A DNA stretch of 64,000 bases from Candidatus Hydrogenedentota bacterium (GTDB lineage Bacteria; Hydrogenedentota; Hydrogenedentia; Hydrogenedentales; CAITNO01): contig CAITNO010000123.1 of the NCBI GenBank assembly GCA_903893795.1, positions 62,001-126,000 of the forward strand, in the 5' to 3' direction. A model generated the notes under the pieces. It was not told the DNA's origin. It ran no database searches and saw only the letters and a program-made list of their open reading frames with translations. Both the position numbers and the translations under genes were made by a program. Positions 8,441 through 17,590 of the stretch are shown piece after piece; the first letter of the stretch is position 1; each line of letters begins with the position of its first letter.

Positions 8441-9340
8441 ATGAACCCAACCCAACCTCATCAAGGCGAAACCTGGATGGACCCAGAAGAAATGCAAACC
8501 GCCGCCGACCTTGCCCGGTCCTTCCAGCAACACTTCGCTGACCGTCAAATCACCGAAAGTCCCTTTCTCACCCTTCGCGTGCAGGACTGTCTGCTGCACC
8601 ACACCCTGTGCCGCCGTCTCGAGCGCAACCTTGCCACCGACCCGGAGGCATCCGCCCCGGCCCCCCTGTTACCAAGCCTCGCCGAACACATCGGCAAGTC
8701 CCGCGACCGATTCCGCAAGTCCCTCAAGGACCTCGAAGACAGCGCCAATAAACTCACCCCGCCGCCCCCCTCCCCCGACCCCGCCTCCAAGACTTCGGCA
8801 AACGGAAAAAACTCCGAAGACGCAAAGCCATACAACCCCCTCCACGACGCCAAATATATTCAGAACCTCATCGAGGAAGTCGGCATAGACATGAACGACG
8901 AGGATTTTTTCGCCGACGAAGACAACTTCTACGACGTGCCCCCCTACACCCGCCCCGACCCCACGAAAGCGACCCAAGACTCACAGGTCGCCCCAGACCC
9001 AACCGCCTCCGAATACCAACACCCCACATTCACCCAAAACCCTGATGCCGCCCGAAAAACAGCTCCCACCGCAGCGCCATCTGAAAATCCCGAAAAGGCC
9101 TCCCCCACCCCTGCGGTCCCGTCCCCCGCCGCCGACACTCAGGAATCCGCAACCTCAATTGAAAGGGAAACAGCCCCCAAGTTCGGCCCTCCAAATCCCC
9201 ATTCCTCCCACTCTTCCCATGACTCCCATCCCGCCCCTGCTCCCTGCCCCCCACTGTCAAATCCCTCCCAACCACCCCCCAAAGTCTTCATCTACAAAGT
9301 AAAACCCACCCCCTTCAATCAAACCCCTCGCAAAAAATAA
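8441..9340 (+). CDS. Hypothetical proline-rich protein
   Basis: I do not recognise this 299-residue protein. The start at ATG 8441 is chosen because AAGGA lies eight bases upstream; an in-frame ATG at 8414 is an alternative. Residues 1-100 look folded and helical (DLARSFQQHF, LLPSLAEHIGKSRDRF). A short acidic segment rich in D/E/F (DMNDEDFFADEDNFYD) follows. The last ~150 residues are a low-complexity Pro/Ser/Ala/Thr tail ending in a basic KPTPFNQTPRKK. There is no signal peptide or membrane segment, so a cytoplasmic protein is expected. It converges on tolC-like 9388-10797. Confidence 0.6.
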   Translation: MNPTQPHQGETWMDPEEMQTAADLARSFQQHFADRQITESPFLTLRVQDCLLHHTLCRRLERNLATDPEASAPAPLLPSLAEHIGKSRDRFRKSLKDLEDSANKLTPPPPSPDPASKTSANGKNSEDAKPYNPLHDAKYIQNLIEEVGIDMNDEDFFADEDNFYDVPPYTRPDPTKATQDSQVAPDPTASEYQHPTFTQNPDAARKTAPTAAPSENPEKASPTPAVPSPAADTQESATSIERETAPKFGPPNPHSSHSSHDSHPAPAPCPPLSNPSQPPPKVFIYKVKPTPFNQTPRKK

Positions 9341-9375
9341 ACCCACCCCAACACCTGTCCCTGTCCTCAGTTCGT

Positions 9376-9391
9376 AACTGTCAACTGTCAA
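9376..9391. repeat. Heptanucleotide repeat (AACTGTC)2 abutting the tolC-like stop
   Basis: Two perfect tandem copies of AACTGTC plus AA run into the minus-strand stop codon at 9388-9390. The complementary unit AGTTGAC occurs twice in tandem at 30320-30333. It belongs to the heptamer class described in the findings. Confidence 0.55.
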
Positions 9392-10797
9392 TTCCCCCAA
9401 CTCGCTCCCATAATCATCTCCAAGTCCGCCGCCGCCACCTGCCAGTCGCGCGCGGCGCGGACCTGCTCCATCTGGAATTCAAGCAATGCCTTCATGGAAT
9501 CCTGAATGTCCACGAAGTTGGACCCACCCGCGCTGGTGGTGCCCGAATCAGTGTCCACCTGTGCCCCATATTCGGACAGCAGGCTCTCGTAGGTCTTGTA
9601 TTCCTTGGTGATCAGCGATTCCTTGTACAGGGTGTAGCGCCGTTGCGCGTCCTGGACGCCGAAGATCGCCGCCTTCGCCGCGCTTTCCAGCGTCAGTTCG
9701 AGGCGGTGTTTGTCGTGCCGGGCCGACTCCTTCATCAGCTTTGCCTCGCTGATGCCCGCCCGGATGCGGTTCCGCCAGATGGGCAGGCTCAGCCGCAAAG
9801 ACACCATCACATCGTCACGCACATCACCCGGCGTCCGCAGGTAGAAATCCTTGCCCGCGTTGTAGGCCACATCCATGAGCGCGGTTGGTGCCCCGCTCAT
9901 GGGCACCGTCTCCACAAACATCTTCGCCGACTCCGACGCGAGCGCCGCATTCATCCGTTTCTCGTAGGATTTCTGGTCCTTCATGTCGTCATAGCCGAAC
10001 TCAACGGAGAACTCGGGGTACCCCTTTTTCTTGGCCAGAACGACTTCTTTTTCCCAACTCTCCACCATGTGCTGGAGGGAGGCAACACCCGGATTGGATG
10101 CCCGAACCGCTTTGAGCACCTCTTCGTCCGGCGGCAATGCCGGTGGAAAATCGGCCACCTGAGGCCAGGGCAACGCCTCACCGCCCCCATCCCTGCCCAG
10201 CGCTGCCGCAAGGCGTGCCGACAGGGCCTCCCTGGACTGTGCAAGCCCTTTGCGCATGTCTTCCAGCTTGTCCCGTTCTATCTCGATCCGGAATAGGTCA
10301 GACTGCTTGGCAATCCCCAGTCCATAGCGCGACTTGACAAGTTCCTCCACATTCGCCACGATCCTCGTTTGTTCCTCCGTAATCCGGACATTCTCCCCCA
10401 GCGCCCAGTATTCAAAATAGGCCCGCTTCACCGCGGCAAAGACCTGGTTGCGCGCCGCGTAAAAGCGCGAAAGCCCGGCGTCGGCTTCGGCGAGCGCCTT
10501 GTCGCCCCGCGCGCGCAGCGTGCCAAACCAGGGGAACTTCTGTTCCAGCCGCAGGCCGTACTTGCGCTGGTCCGAATCGATGAACTGCGTGTAGCTCAGC
10601 ATCGGGTCCTCAAGAGAGGTCACCTGCGGCACCCGTTCCAGCAGCGCCTGCCACTCGGCAAACTTGGCCTTCAGTTCCGGGTTCCTGTCCGACGCCTCGG
10701 TCAGATACTGGCGCAGTTCTTCGTTTCCCGCATGAAAAGAAGGTGCCTCTACCGCTGGCGCGGCAAACACGGCGCAAATCAAAACAGTTACAAGCAC
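9388..10797 (-). CDS. TolC-family outer-membrane efflux channel (CusC-like)
   Basis: This is about 469 residues. I choose GTG 10797 because AGGAGG lies eight bases upstream; the protein then begins with a good signal peptide (VLVTVLICAVFAAPAVEA). The body is long amphipathic helices rich in Ala, Glu and Lys, with the two repeated outer-membrane-factor halves; segments such as ALAEADAGLSRFYAARNQVF and the central VMVSLRLSLPIWRNRIRAGI are typical. It would form the trimeric channel that completes the tripartite pump with the adaptor and RND pump upstream. It is the last gene of the metal-efflux operon. The 118-bp gap from cusB-like 10916 holds a short inverted-repeat phrase, so it may be partly independently expressed. 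Confidence 0.87.
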   Translation of the reverse strand: MLVTVLICAVFAAPAVEAPSFHAGNEELRQYLTEASDRNPELKAKFAEWQALLERVPQVTSLEDPMLSYTQFIDSDQRKYGLRLEQKFPWFGTLRARGDKALAEADAGLSRFYAARNQVFAAVKRAYFEYWALGENVRITEEQTRIVANVEELVKSRYGLGIAKQSDLFRIEIERDKLEDMRKGLAQSREALSARLAAALGRDGGGEALPWPQVADFPPALPPDEEVLKAVRASNPGVASLQHMVESWEKEVVLAKKKGYPEFSVEFGYDDMKDQKSYEKRMNAALASESAKMFVETVPMSGAPTALMDVAYNAGKDFYLRTPGDVRDDVMVSLRLSLPIWRNRIRAGISEAKLMKESARHDKHRLELTLESAAKAAIFGVQDAQRRYTLYKESLITKEYKTYESLLSEYGAQVDTDSGTTSAGGSNFVDIQDSMKALLEFQMEQVRAARDWQVAAADLEMIMGASWGN

Positions 10798-10915
10798 ATC
10801 CAAGTCCTCCTGCCAGCAACGTAGACGCGGCATCCTGCCGCGTTCTGCTAAGCCCAAGCCTGCGCATGCACCGAAAGAGGCTGGAAGCCTCCTCTACTTT
10901 GTCTTTATCCGCGCA

Positions 10916-12919
10916 TCACATGCCCGGCATCTTCGCCATCCCGGCCTGTCCGGCCGTCGGCGCCGCCGGCGCGCTCTTCTCTTCGGCCTTAGGCGTGGCC
11001 GGATTGAGCCGCGCCTCCGCATCCACCAGGAAGGAGCCCTGCGAGACGATGCGCTGGCCCGCCTTCAACCCATCGATAACCGGATAATACGCGCCAACCC
11101 GGTTGTCCAGCGTCACCGCGCGGGCATCATACACCCCGGATTCAGTCTCCACGTAAACAATCTTGCGGATGCCCGTGTCGATGACCGCCGACTCGGGCAC
11201 GCTCAGCACCCGCTCCGCCTTCCACTTCTTCATCACCATGCCGCAGTTGCACATCCGGCAGACCCCCGGCTTGTCGCTCAGTTCGTCGGGGTGCATGGGA
11301 CAGGCATAGCCCTCCACCCAGCGTTCCGTCGTTCCAGTCTCCGGTCCGGTAACAGCCGCGGAGGCCTCCTTCTTGCGCTCCTCCAGCTTCATCCCGCAGA
11401 GCGGACAGTCGCCGGGCTTGTCCGAGACCACCTCCGCGTGCATCGTGCAGAGGAAGTACGCCGCGCCCGCGGGAATCGACGCGAGATACTTGTTCGCGTC
11501 TTCCTGGGTCTTCGTGGGAAGGTTCGGAACGCCCCCATCCGCCGCGCCCGCAACCGGCTCGCCCTGTTTCTTCGCGTCCAGGTTCATGCCGCACACCGGA
11601 CATTTCCCGGCCTTGTCGGATACAACCTGGGCGTCCATCGGGCAGATGTAATAGGTCGCGCCGTCCGCCAGCGAGGCCAGAAAGCGGTCCGCATCCTCCT
11701 GCTTCGACGTTGGAAGCTGGAACTCCCCCTTTGAAGGGGGATTTAGGGGGATGTTCTTCTCCCCCTCTACCGTGTATTGGCCAATAGGCGTGCGGATGAC
11801 GGCGTTCGCATACATGCCCGGTTTCAGTTTGCCGTCCGGATTGGCCACCGTGACCCGCACTTTCACCGTCCGGTTGGCCTCGTCCATCACGGGATAGATG
11901 AACTCCACATTGCCATAAAAGATCCTGCCCGGCCAGGCCACGGTGCTTATCTCCACCGGCATGCCCGTTTTGACCGACGCCAAATCGGCCTCCAGCACCT
12001 TCGCTTGCACCCACAATTCGCCCAGGTCGGCCACGGTGAAAAGGGTGGTTCCCTCCTCCACCGATTCGCCCAGCAGCACCGACTTTTCAATGACGGTTCC
12101 GGATTGCGGCGCATAAAGCGTCACGCTGTCATTCACTTTGCCGTTCTCGGCGATGGCGTCCAGTTGCGCCTCCGTAAACCCGGCCAGCGCCAGCCGCTTT
12201 CGTGCGGCCGCAGCCATTTGCTCACTGCGCCCCTTTTCCAGCTTCGCCATTTCGGGGTTGGAAGGGGGCGTGTCCTTTTCGTTCGCGGTCAGCGCCCGCA
12301 CATACTCCTGAGACGCTGCCAGGAATCTCGGACTGTATATTTTCGCGAGCGGTTCCCCCTTCTTCACGACAGCGCCCACCGTATTTACCAGAAGTTCCTG
12401 AATGCGCCCCGGAAAGCGCGCTGATATTTTGGACATGCGCGACTCTTCCGCCTCGGCCACGCCATAGGAGCGCAGGGTACGCGTCAGCAGCCGGTAAAGC
12501 ACCGGCTCCACCTGGATGCCCGCCTGGGCGATGCGCTGCGGTGACACCTGCACCCGCGCCAGTGTCCCCTCGGGCAGCGTGGCCGCCGCTCCCTTCTTGC
12601 GCTCCACCAGGTCCATGCCGCAGATCGGGCATTTGCCCTGCCGGTCGCGAACGACGAAAGGATGCATGCCGCAATAGAATTCGGTCCCGGACTCTGCCTC
12701 TGCGGAAGAGCCGGCGGGGACGCCGGCGCTCCCAGTGCTCTGCGCAGTCTGGTGCTCCCGCTGGTAGCGCTCGTAGTAGTTCTGAATGTGGTCCCAGTAA
12801 CCCACGACCAGCGCCGTGATCACCAGGATGGCCACGAAGCGCAGCCGGATCTCCAGAAACTTGAACACAAAGAACACCTTGCCCAGAAACGAGCGCGGTT
12901 TTGGTGCTTCTTCACTCAT
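10916..12919 (-). CDS. RND periplasmic adaptor (CusB/HlyD family) with four heavy-metal-binding motifs
   Basis: This 667-residue membrane-fusion protein is longer than usual (about 400-500). It has one N-terminal membrane helix (residues 25-45). Heavy-metal-binding motif 1, YCGMHPFVVRDRQGKCPICGMDL, falls near residue 90. Barrel-sandwich/beta-barrel adaptor domains follow (about 125-390). Three further motifs lie near residues 430, 485 and 540 (YICPMDAQ..CPVCGMNL, FLCTMHAE..CPLCGMKL, YACPMHPD..CRMCNCGM), then the membrane-proximal domain. Motifs 2 and 3 sit in a clear internal duplication (QEDADRFLAS/QEDANKYLAS). The Cys/Met/His pattern indicates soft-metal binding, most likely Cu or Ag. The first eight bases overlap the end of the pump gene. 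Codons for residues ~389-400 are an in-frame copy of an intergenic repeat. Confidence 0.92.
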   Translation of the reverse strand: MSEEAPKPRSFLGKVFFVFKFLEIRLRFVAILVITALVVGYWDHIQNYYERYQREHQTAQSTGSAGVPAGSSAEAESGTEFYCGMHPFVVRDRQGKCPICGMDLVERKKGAAATLPEGTLARVQVSPQRIAQAGIQVEPVLYRLLTRTLRSYGVAEAEESRMSKISARFPGRIQELLVNTVGAVVKKGEPLAKIYSPRFLAASQEYVRALTANEKDTPPSNPEMAKLEKGRSEQMAAAARKRLALAGFTEAQLDAIAENGKVNDSVTLYAPQSGTVIEKSVLLGESVEEGTTLFTVADLGELWVQAKVLEADLASVKTGMPVEISTVAWPGRIFYGNVEFIYPVMDEANRTVKVRVTVANPDGKLKPGMYANAVIRTPIGQYTVEGEKNIPLNPPSKGEFQLPTSKQEDADRFLASLADGATYYICPMDAQVVSDKAGKCPVCGMNLDAKKQGEPVAGAADGGVPNLPTKTQEDANKYLASIPAGAAYFLCTMHAEVVSDKPGDCPLCGMKLEERKKEASAAVTGPETGTTERWVEGYACPMHPDELSDKPGVCRMCNCGMVMKKWKAERVLSVPESAVIDTGIRKIVYVETESGVYDARAVTLDNRVGAYYPVIDGLKAGQRIVSQGSFLVDAEARLNPATPKAEEKSAPAAPTAGQAGMAKMPGM
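11719..11752. repeat. Dispersed palindromic repeat inside the cusB-like gene
   Basis: The sequence CCCCCTTTGAAGGGGG-ATTTAGGGGGATG is near-identical to the intergenic element at 63709-63735 (CCCCCTTCGAAGGGGG-ATTTAGGGGGATG). Here it lies in frame within the adaptor gene and encodes IPLNPPSKGEF on the minus strand, between the adaptor core and heavy-metal motif 2. Confidence 0.85.
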
Positions 12920-15900
12920 GGGAGCCTCCTTCTTTTACCCCGCCCGCGGGCGCGTCCTGATGCAATTTGCGCCACCGGCGTGCCTCGACGTGGTAGAAAA
13001 GAACGGGAAGAAATATGTCTATGACCTCGTCGGCAATGAGCAGTCCACCCAGCACCGGCGCCGCCATCGGCGCAATCACCTCGGCGCCCACTCCGGTGGA
13101 CCAGAGCATCGGCGCCAGGCCCACAATGGCCGTCGCCTCAGTGAGAAACTTCGGACGCAGCCGGTGTACCGCCCCTTCCAGCACCGCCTGCTCCAGCGCT
13201 TTGACTGTGGACAGCCCCGCCAGCCCGCCCCGCTCCGCGATGGCGTCGCGCAGATAAACGAGCATGATGATGCCCGTCTCCGTGGCCATGCCGAAGCAGG
13301 CAATGTAGCCCACCCACACCGCCACGCTGAAGTTGTAGCCAAACAGCGCCTGGAACAGCACGCCGCCCGCCAGCGCGCCCGGCACGGCCATCATCATCAG
13401 CAGTGCGTGGGCGAAGTCATGGTAGGTGATGTACAGAATGACAAAGATCAGCAGCAGCACCGCCGGAAACACCACGCGCAGCGTCTTCTTGGCCCGCACC
13501 TGGTGCTCAAACTGGCCGGTCCACTCCAGGAAGGTGCCCTCCGGCAGCTTCACCTTGGCCTGAACGGCGCGCTGCGCCTCCTCCACAAAGCCGACGATGT
13601 CCCGGTCGCGCACGTTAAGCTGCACGTAGGAGCGCAGCAGACCGTTCTCGCTTTTGATCATGACCGGCCCTTCGACCACCTGAATCTTCGCCACGTCACG
13701 AAGGTAAATTGCCGGACGTTCTTTCATCGAAGCCCCGCCGCCGTCGCCCGGCCCCGCCTCCATTCCGCCCTGTGAAACGAGGATGTTCTTGATCGCCGCC
13801 TCGTCGGTGCGATAGTCGCGGGCATAGCGCAGGCGCACAGGATAGCGCTCCCGGCCCTCCACCGTTGTCGTGATGGGCTTTCCGCCCAGCGCCACCTCGA
13901 TGGTGTCCTGGATGTCGCCCACATTGATTCCGTACCGGGCCGCCCGCTCGCGGTCCACCTCCACCTCGACATAGCCCTTGCCGACGGTCTGGTCGGCCAC
14001 CACATCCACGGCCCCGGGAATCGCCTGAAGCACTGCCGACACCTGCTCCGACACCGCCTGTATCTCCGTCTGCACCCGGCCGAAGACCTTCACGGCAAGC
14101 TGTGTGCGAACACCGGTCGCCAGCATGTCCACCCGGTTGATGATGGGCTGTGTCCAGATGTTGGCCCATCCGATTTGGTTCACCACGCCGTTCAGTTCAC
14201 GGATCAGGTCGTTCTTTGTCTTGGCCCAAAGGAAGGCGTGCCTGCCGAAAGTCGCACCGATATCCTGCGCCGTAATGTTGGGGGCCGCGTCCTTGCCCTT
14301 CCACACGCCGCGCATTGTCGCGGCCGATTCCATTTCGGCCAGCAGGGCCTGGCCAAAGAGCCCCATGCCCCGGTCAAAGAGTGCCTGGTTGGTCTGCTTG
14401 GCCCAACCGGCCCATTCCTTCGCGCGAAACGCCTCCAGCGCGGAGGTTGTCGCGATGGGGAAGTCTGGCACAGCAAGCCCAACCGACTCCCTTATGGCAT
14501 TGCCCAGTTCAGACCAGCGCGTCTCCAATGGGGCAAGCACGGCACCCCGTTCCACTGCCAGGCGTCCGTCCTTTTCCAGACGCGCCAGCGCGTCATGAAC
14601 CAGTTCCTCCACGTCATACACCTGCGGGTCGGTGATGCACCTCGCGCGCCACGCGTCGGCCAGCGCGGACAGGAATGCCTCGCGTTCCGGCGGCGTGAAC
14701 GGCTTGGCCCACGCGCCGTGCGCGTCGACCTGGCCGAGCACGCGCTCGACGACCAGACGCACCGATTTGTCCGCAATCTCGCTCTCCTGCTCCAGCAGTC
14801 TGCGTGATACTTCGGGGCGCATCAGACCATCGTACCGATCCAGCGCGCCGTTGGTTACCTCGTTCAAAAAGGCGCTGCGCGCCTGGGCGTCGCCGGTCAG
14901 TGCGACCGTGCCGTGCGCCTCCAGCAGTCCAAGCACCCGCTCTGTCTCCGACCGCGCATCGGGCAGCAGTATCTTGCGTTTGATCCAGTTTTCCTTGGGA
15001 CGCAGTGTGACCACCGTTTCGATCATGTCCAGCGGCGACGGGTCGGTCGGCGTTTCGGCGCGCCCCCCCTTCCCCACCACCATCTCCACCTCCGGCACCG
15101 AGCGTATCAGCGCATCCCGCGCCTTGATGTCGTCCGCCACCTCGGTCACGGACGCGCGCGGTGTCGTGACGGGCATGTCCAGGATGCTGCCCTCGTCCAG
15201 CGGCGGCATGAATTCACGGCCAAGCTGCCGCGACACCAGGAAGCCCGCCGACAGCAGAATGACGAAAAGCCACATGACCGTCTTGGGGCGGTGCATGAGG
15301 AATTGCAGTGTCGGGCGGTAGACCGCCACAACGCTGCTGATAATCCAGTTGTTGCCCTCGCTCGACAGCCGCCCGCGCACCAGCAGCGGCAGCAGCGCGG
15401 GCACCAGCGTCACAGAGATAATCGCCGTGCCAATCAGCGCGAAGGTCTTGGTGAAGGCCAGCGGATGAAACATCTTGCCCTCCTGACCCGTCAATGCAAA
15501 AACGGGCAGGAAGGAAATGACCATAATCACCACAGAGAAGAAAATGGGCCGTCCCACCTGGCGGCACGCCGTCACGATGAGTTCCGTCGTGTCCCCCGTA
15601 ATCTTCTTCGTTCCGAATTCCTTGGTGAGGTGGTGTGTCGCGTTCTCCAGCATCACAATGGACTGGTCCACCAGAATGCCTATCGAAATGGCGATGCCCG
15701 ACAGGGACATGATGTTCGACGAAATGCCGAAGAGGTGCATGAGAATGAAGGCGACCAGCACCGAAAGCGGCAGGGTGATCACCACCACAAACACGCTCCG
15801 GAAATGGACCAAGATCAGCAGAATCGCCAGCGCGGCGAAGAGCATCTCGTGCTCCAGGATCCGGGTCACCGTTTCAATGGCCGTTTCGATAAGGCGCGTG

Positions 15901-16892
15901 CGGTCATAAAACGGCACAATGCGCACGCCCTCGGGCAGCCCCTTCTGAAGTTCCCGTATCTTGGCCTTGACATTCCGCGTGATTTCCAGCGGGTTCTCGC
16001 CGTAGCGCATCATGACCACGCCGCCGGTCACTTCCCTCCCGTCCTTCTCCAGCACACTGCGGCGGAACTCCACCCCGCTCTGCACGGTGGCCACGTCGGC
16101 CACGCGGATGGGGACTCCCTCGCGCTCGGTGACGACTGTGTTACGGATGTCCTCCAGACCCTTGATCCAGCCGACCCCGCGGATGATGTACTCGGCGTTG
16201 CCCTTCTGCACCACGCCGCCGCCCACCGCGCTGTTGCTCTTGGCGATGGCCTGATAGATCTGGCCCAGGGTCAGGTTGTAGGCGCGCAGTCGTTCCGGTG
16301 TCACGTCCACCTGGTATTCGCGGGGGAATCCGCCGACGCTGGCCACCTGTGCCACGCCCGGCACGGAATTGAGCTGGTACCGCACATACCAGTCCTGAAT
16401 GCTCCGCAGTTTGGCACCGTCGACCTGTTCCCCCTCCACGGTGTACCAGAAGATCTGGCCCAGCGCGGTGGCGTCCGGGGCCAGATAAGGCACCACCCCC
16501 TGCGGCAGAAAGTTGCCCGCCAGCGAGAGGCGTTCCAGCACCCGCGTGCGGGCGAAATAGAAATCAACCGAATCGTCAAAGATGATGTTGATCATCGAGA
16601 AATTGAATTCGGAGGAGGATCGCACGGCCTTCACGCCGGCCAGTCCCTGCAGGTTCACCGACAGCGGATAGGTAATCTGGTCTTCGATTTCTTTCGGACT
16701 GCGTCCCATCCAGTCCGTAAAGACGATTACCTGGTTCTCGGAGAGGTCGGGGATGGCGTCCACCGGGGTGCGCTCGACCACCCACAGCCCTGCCGCCGCC
16801 ACGGCCACGAAGGCCAGAATGACGATAAACTTGTTGCGGCAGCAAAACTCTATGACGGCTTCTATCACGGAGCGAAATACCCCAAAGGCCAT
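12912..16892 (-). CDS. CusA-type heavy-metal RND efflux pump with ~255-residue insertion
   Basis: This 1326-residue proton-driven pump belongs to the heavy-metal efflux RND subfamily (usual length about 1040). N-terminal TM1 is followed by VERTPVDAIPDLSENQVIV, a hallmark of CusA/CzcA. Other family segments are TM4 SIGILVDQSIVMLENATHHL, the C-terminal GMATETGIIMLVYLRDAI and RLRPKFLTEATAIVGLAPML. The stretch ETPTDPSPLDMIETVVTLRPKENW matches CusA-like porter domains. Between about residues 635 and 890 there is an extra Ala/Glu/Arg-rich, mostly helical segment without membrane spans, after which canonical sequence resumes (TKNDLIRELNGVVNQIG). It is the second gene of the operon. No strong Shine-Dalgarno precedes ATG 16892. 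The Met-rich neighbourhood favours Cu/Ag over Zn/Co. Confidence 0.93.
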   Translation of the reverse strand: MAFGVFRSVIEAVIEFCCRNKFIVILAFVAVAAAGLWVVERTPVDAIPDLSENQVIVFTDWMGRSPKEIEDQITYPLSVNLQGLAGVKAVRSSSEFNFSMINIIFDDSVDFYFARTRVLERLSLAGNFLPQGVVPYLAPDATALGQIFWYTVEGEQVDGAKLRSIQDWYVRYQLNSVPGVAQVASVGGFPREYQVDVTPERLRAYNLTLGQIYQAIAKSNSAVGGGVVQKGNAEYIIRGVGWIKGLEDIRNTVVTEREGVPIRVADVATVQSGVEFRRSVLEKDGREVTGGVVMMRYGENPLEITRNVKAKIRELQKGLPEGVRIVPFYDRTRLIETAIETVTRILEHEMLFAALAILLILVHFRSVFVVVITLPLSVLVAFILMHLFGISSNIMSLSGIAISIGILVDQSIVMLENATHHLTKEFGTKKITGDTTELIVTACRQVGRPIFFSVVIMVISFLPVFALTGQEGKMFHPLAFTKTFALIGTAIISVTLVPALLPLLVRGRLSSEGNNWIISSVVAVYRPTLQFLMHRPKTVMWLFVILLSAGFLVSRQLGREFMPPLDEGSILDMPVTTPRASVTEVADDIKARDALIRSVPEVEMVVGKGGRAETPTDPSPLDMIETVVTLRPKENWIKRKILLPDARSETERVLGLLEAHGTVALTGDAQARSAFLNEVTNGALDRYDGLMRPEVSRRLLEQESEIADKSVRLVVERVLGQVDAHGAWAKPFTPPEREAFLSALADAWRARCITDPQVYDVEELVHDALARLEKDGRLAVERGAVLAPLETRWSELGNAIRESVGLAVPDFPIATTSALEAFRAKEWAGWAKQTNQALFDRGMGLFGQALLAEMESAATMRGVWKGKDAAPNITAQDIGATFGRHAFLWAKTKNDLIRELNGVVNQIGWANIWTQPIINRVDMLATGVRTQLAVKVFGRVQTEIQAVSEQVSAVLQAIPGAVDVVADQTVGKGYVEVEVDRERAARYGINVGDIQDTIEVALGGKPITTTVEGRERYPVRLRYARDYRTDEAAIKNILVSQGGMEAGPGDGGGASMKERPAIYLRDVAKIQVVEGPVMIKSENGLLRSYVQLNVRDRDIVGFVEEAQRAVQAKVKLPEGTFLEWTGQFEHQVRAKKTLRVVFPAVLLLIFVILYITYHDFAHALLMMMAVPGALAGGVLFQALFGYNFSVAVWVGYIACFGMATETGIIMLVYLRDAIAERGGLAGLSTVKALEQAVLEGAVHRLRPKFLTEATAIVGLAPMLWSTGVGAEVIAPMAAPVLGGLLIADEVIDIFLPVLFYHVEARRWRKLHQDAPAGGVKEGGSHE

Positions 16893-16983
16893 TATACAGG
16901 GAATCCGAGCCTGCGATGCACATCGCCGCCAGGCGGGTGCCCTGTTCAGGCCTGCGCCCCCTCGGGGAACGCAGGCATGCCGC

Positions 16984-17499
16984 CTACTTCTTTTCAGGCG
17001 CCTTTATCAGGTTCATGCCGCATTTGGGGCACTTGCCCGGCTTGCTTTCACGAACCTCCGGGTGCATCGAACAGGTCCACACGGCCGCGGCTTCTGGGGC
17101 CTTTGGTGCGGTTGCCCCGGCCTTTTCCTTGGCCTTGGCGGCCTCGTCCAGTGTGCCCAGATACTTGGCCGGGTCCTTCTCAAAAGAGGCAATGCAGCCC
17201 GCGCAGCAGAAACGGACAAGCCGTCCCTTGTACAGATACTCGACCGGCTCGCCATGCTCGCCCAGTTTCTTCCCGGTGACCACACAGGTGTCCACGGGGT
17301 AGGCGGCCTTCTGCTTCTCCACAAGGGCCGCATCATCCTTGGTGGCTATACCCGTCTTGCCGTCCTTGGCGACAGTGGCTGCCGAAGCATTTCCCGAACC
17401 CGCCGGTGCTTGGGCGCGGGCGTCCGCGCTCCAGGCACAAGTGACGGCACCGACGGCCAAAAGGGCGCCAATGATGGAACTCAGCGTTATGTGCTTCAT
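16984..17499 (-). CDS. Secreted YHS / heavy-metal-binding-domain protein
   Basis: This 171-residue protein has a signal peptide (residues 1-29, ending near WSADARAQA). Its YHS-type domain contains DTCVVTGKKLGEHGEPVEYL and RFCCAGCIASFEKDPAKYL, with paired cysteines for metal. An Ala/Lys/Pro linker leads to a C-terminal heavy-metal-binding motif, WTCSMHPEVRESKPGKCPKCGMNL. AGGAG lies nine bases before the ATG. It is the first gene of the efflux operon and is likely a periplasmic metallochaperone or sensor feeding the pump. Its C-terminal motif is the same module that occurs four times in the adaptor. Confidence 0.88.
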   Translation of the reverse strand: MKHITLSSIIGALLAVGAVTCAWSADARAQAPAGSGNASAATVAKDGKTGIATKDDAALVEKQKAAYPVDTCVVTGKKLGEHGEPVEYLYKGRLVRFCCAGCIASFEKDPAKYLGTLDEAAKAKEKAGATAPKAPEAAAVWTCSMHPEVRESKPGKCPKCGMNLIKAPEKK

Positions 17500-17561
17500 G
17501 ACTGTTTTCTCCTGTTTATTTGCGACCTGTCCGTCGGCGGTGAAACGCAGTTAGTGTTCTA

Positions 17562-17590
17562 TTCCTAAGTGGATTGTAATCCTTATCCAA
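17562..17590 (-). promoter_or_regulatory. Candidate promoter with dyad for the metal-efflux operon
   Basis: On the minus strand TTGGAT (17590-17585), a 17-bp spacer and TAGGAA (17567-17562) form a weak -35/-10 pair about 60 bp upstream of 17499. The spacer contains the palindrome GGATTACAATCC (17582-17571). A dyad between promoter boxes is how metal regulators often act, but the boxes are poor and no regulator gene is adjacent. Confidence 0.35.

Noticed and set aside
8036-8602. Minus-strand frame over the repeat at 8158-8270
   Set aside because: It is composed mainly of palindromic repeat sequence and has no plausible ribosome site.
14913-17279. 788-codon plus-strand frame opposite the CusA-like gene
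   Set aside because: It is an antisense shadow: low-complexity His/Arg composition and complete overlap with a recognised RND pump.
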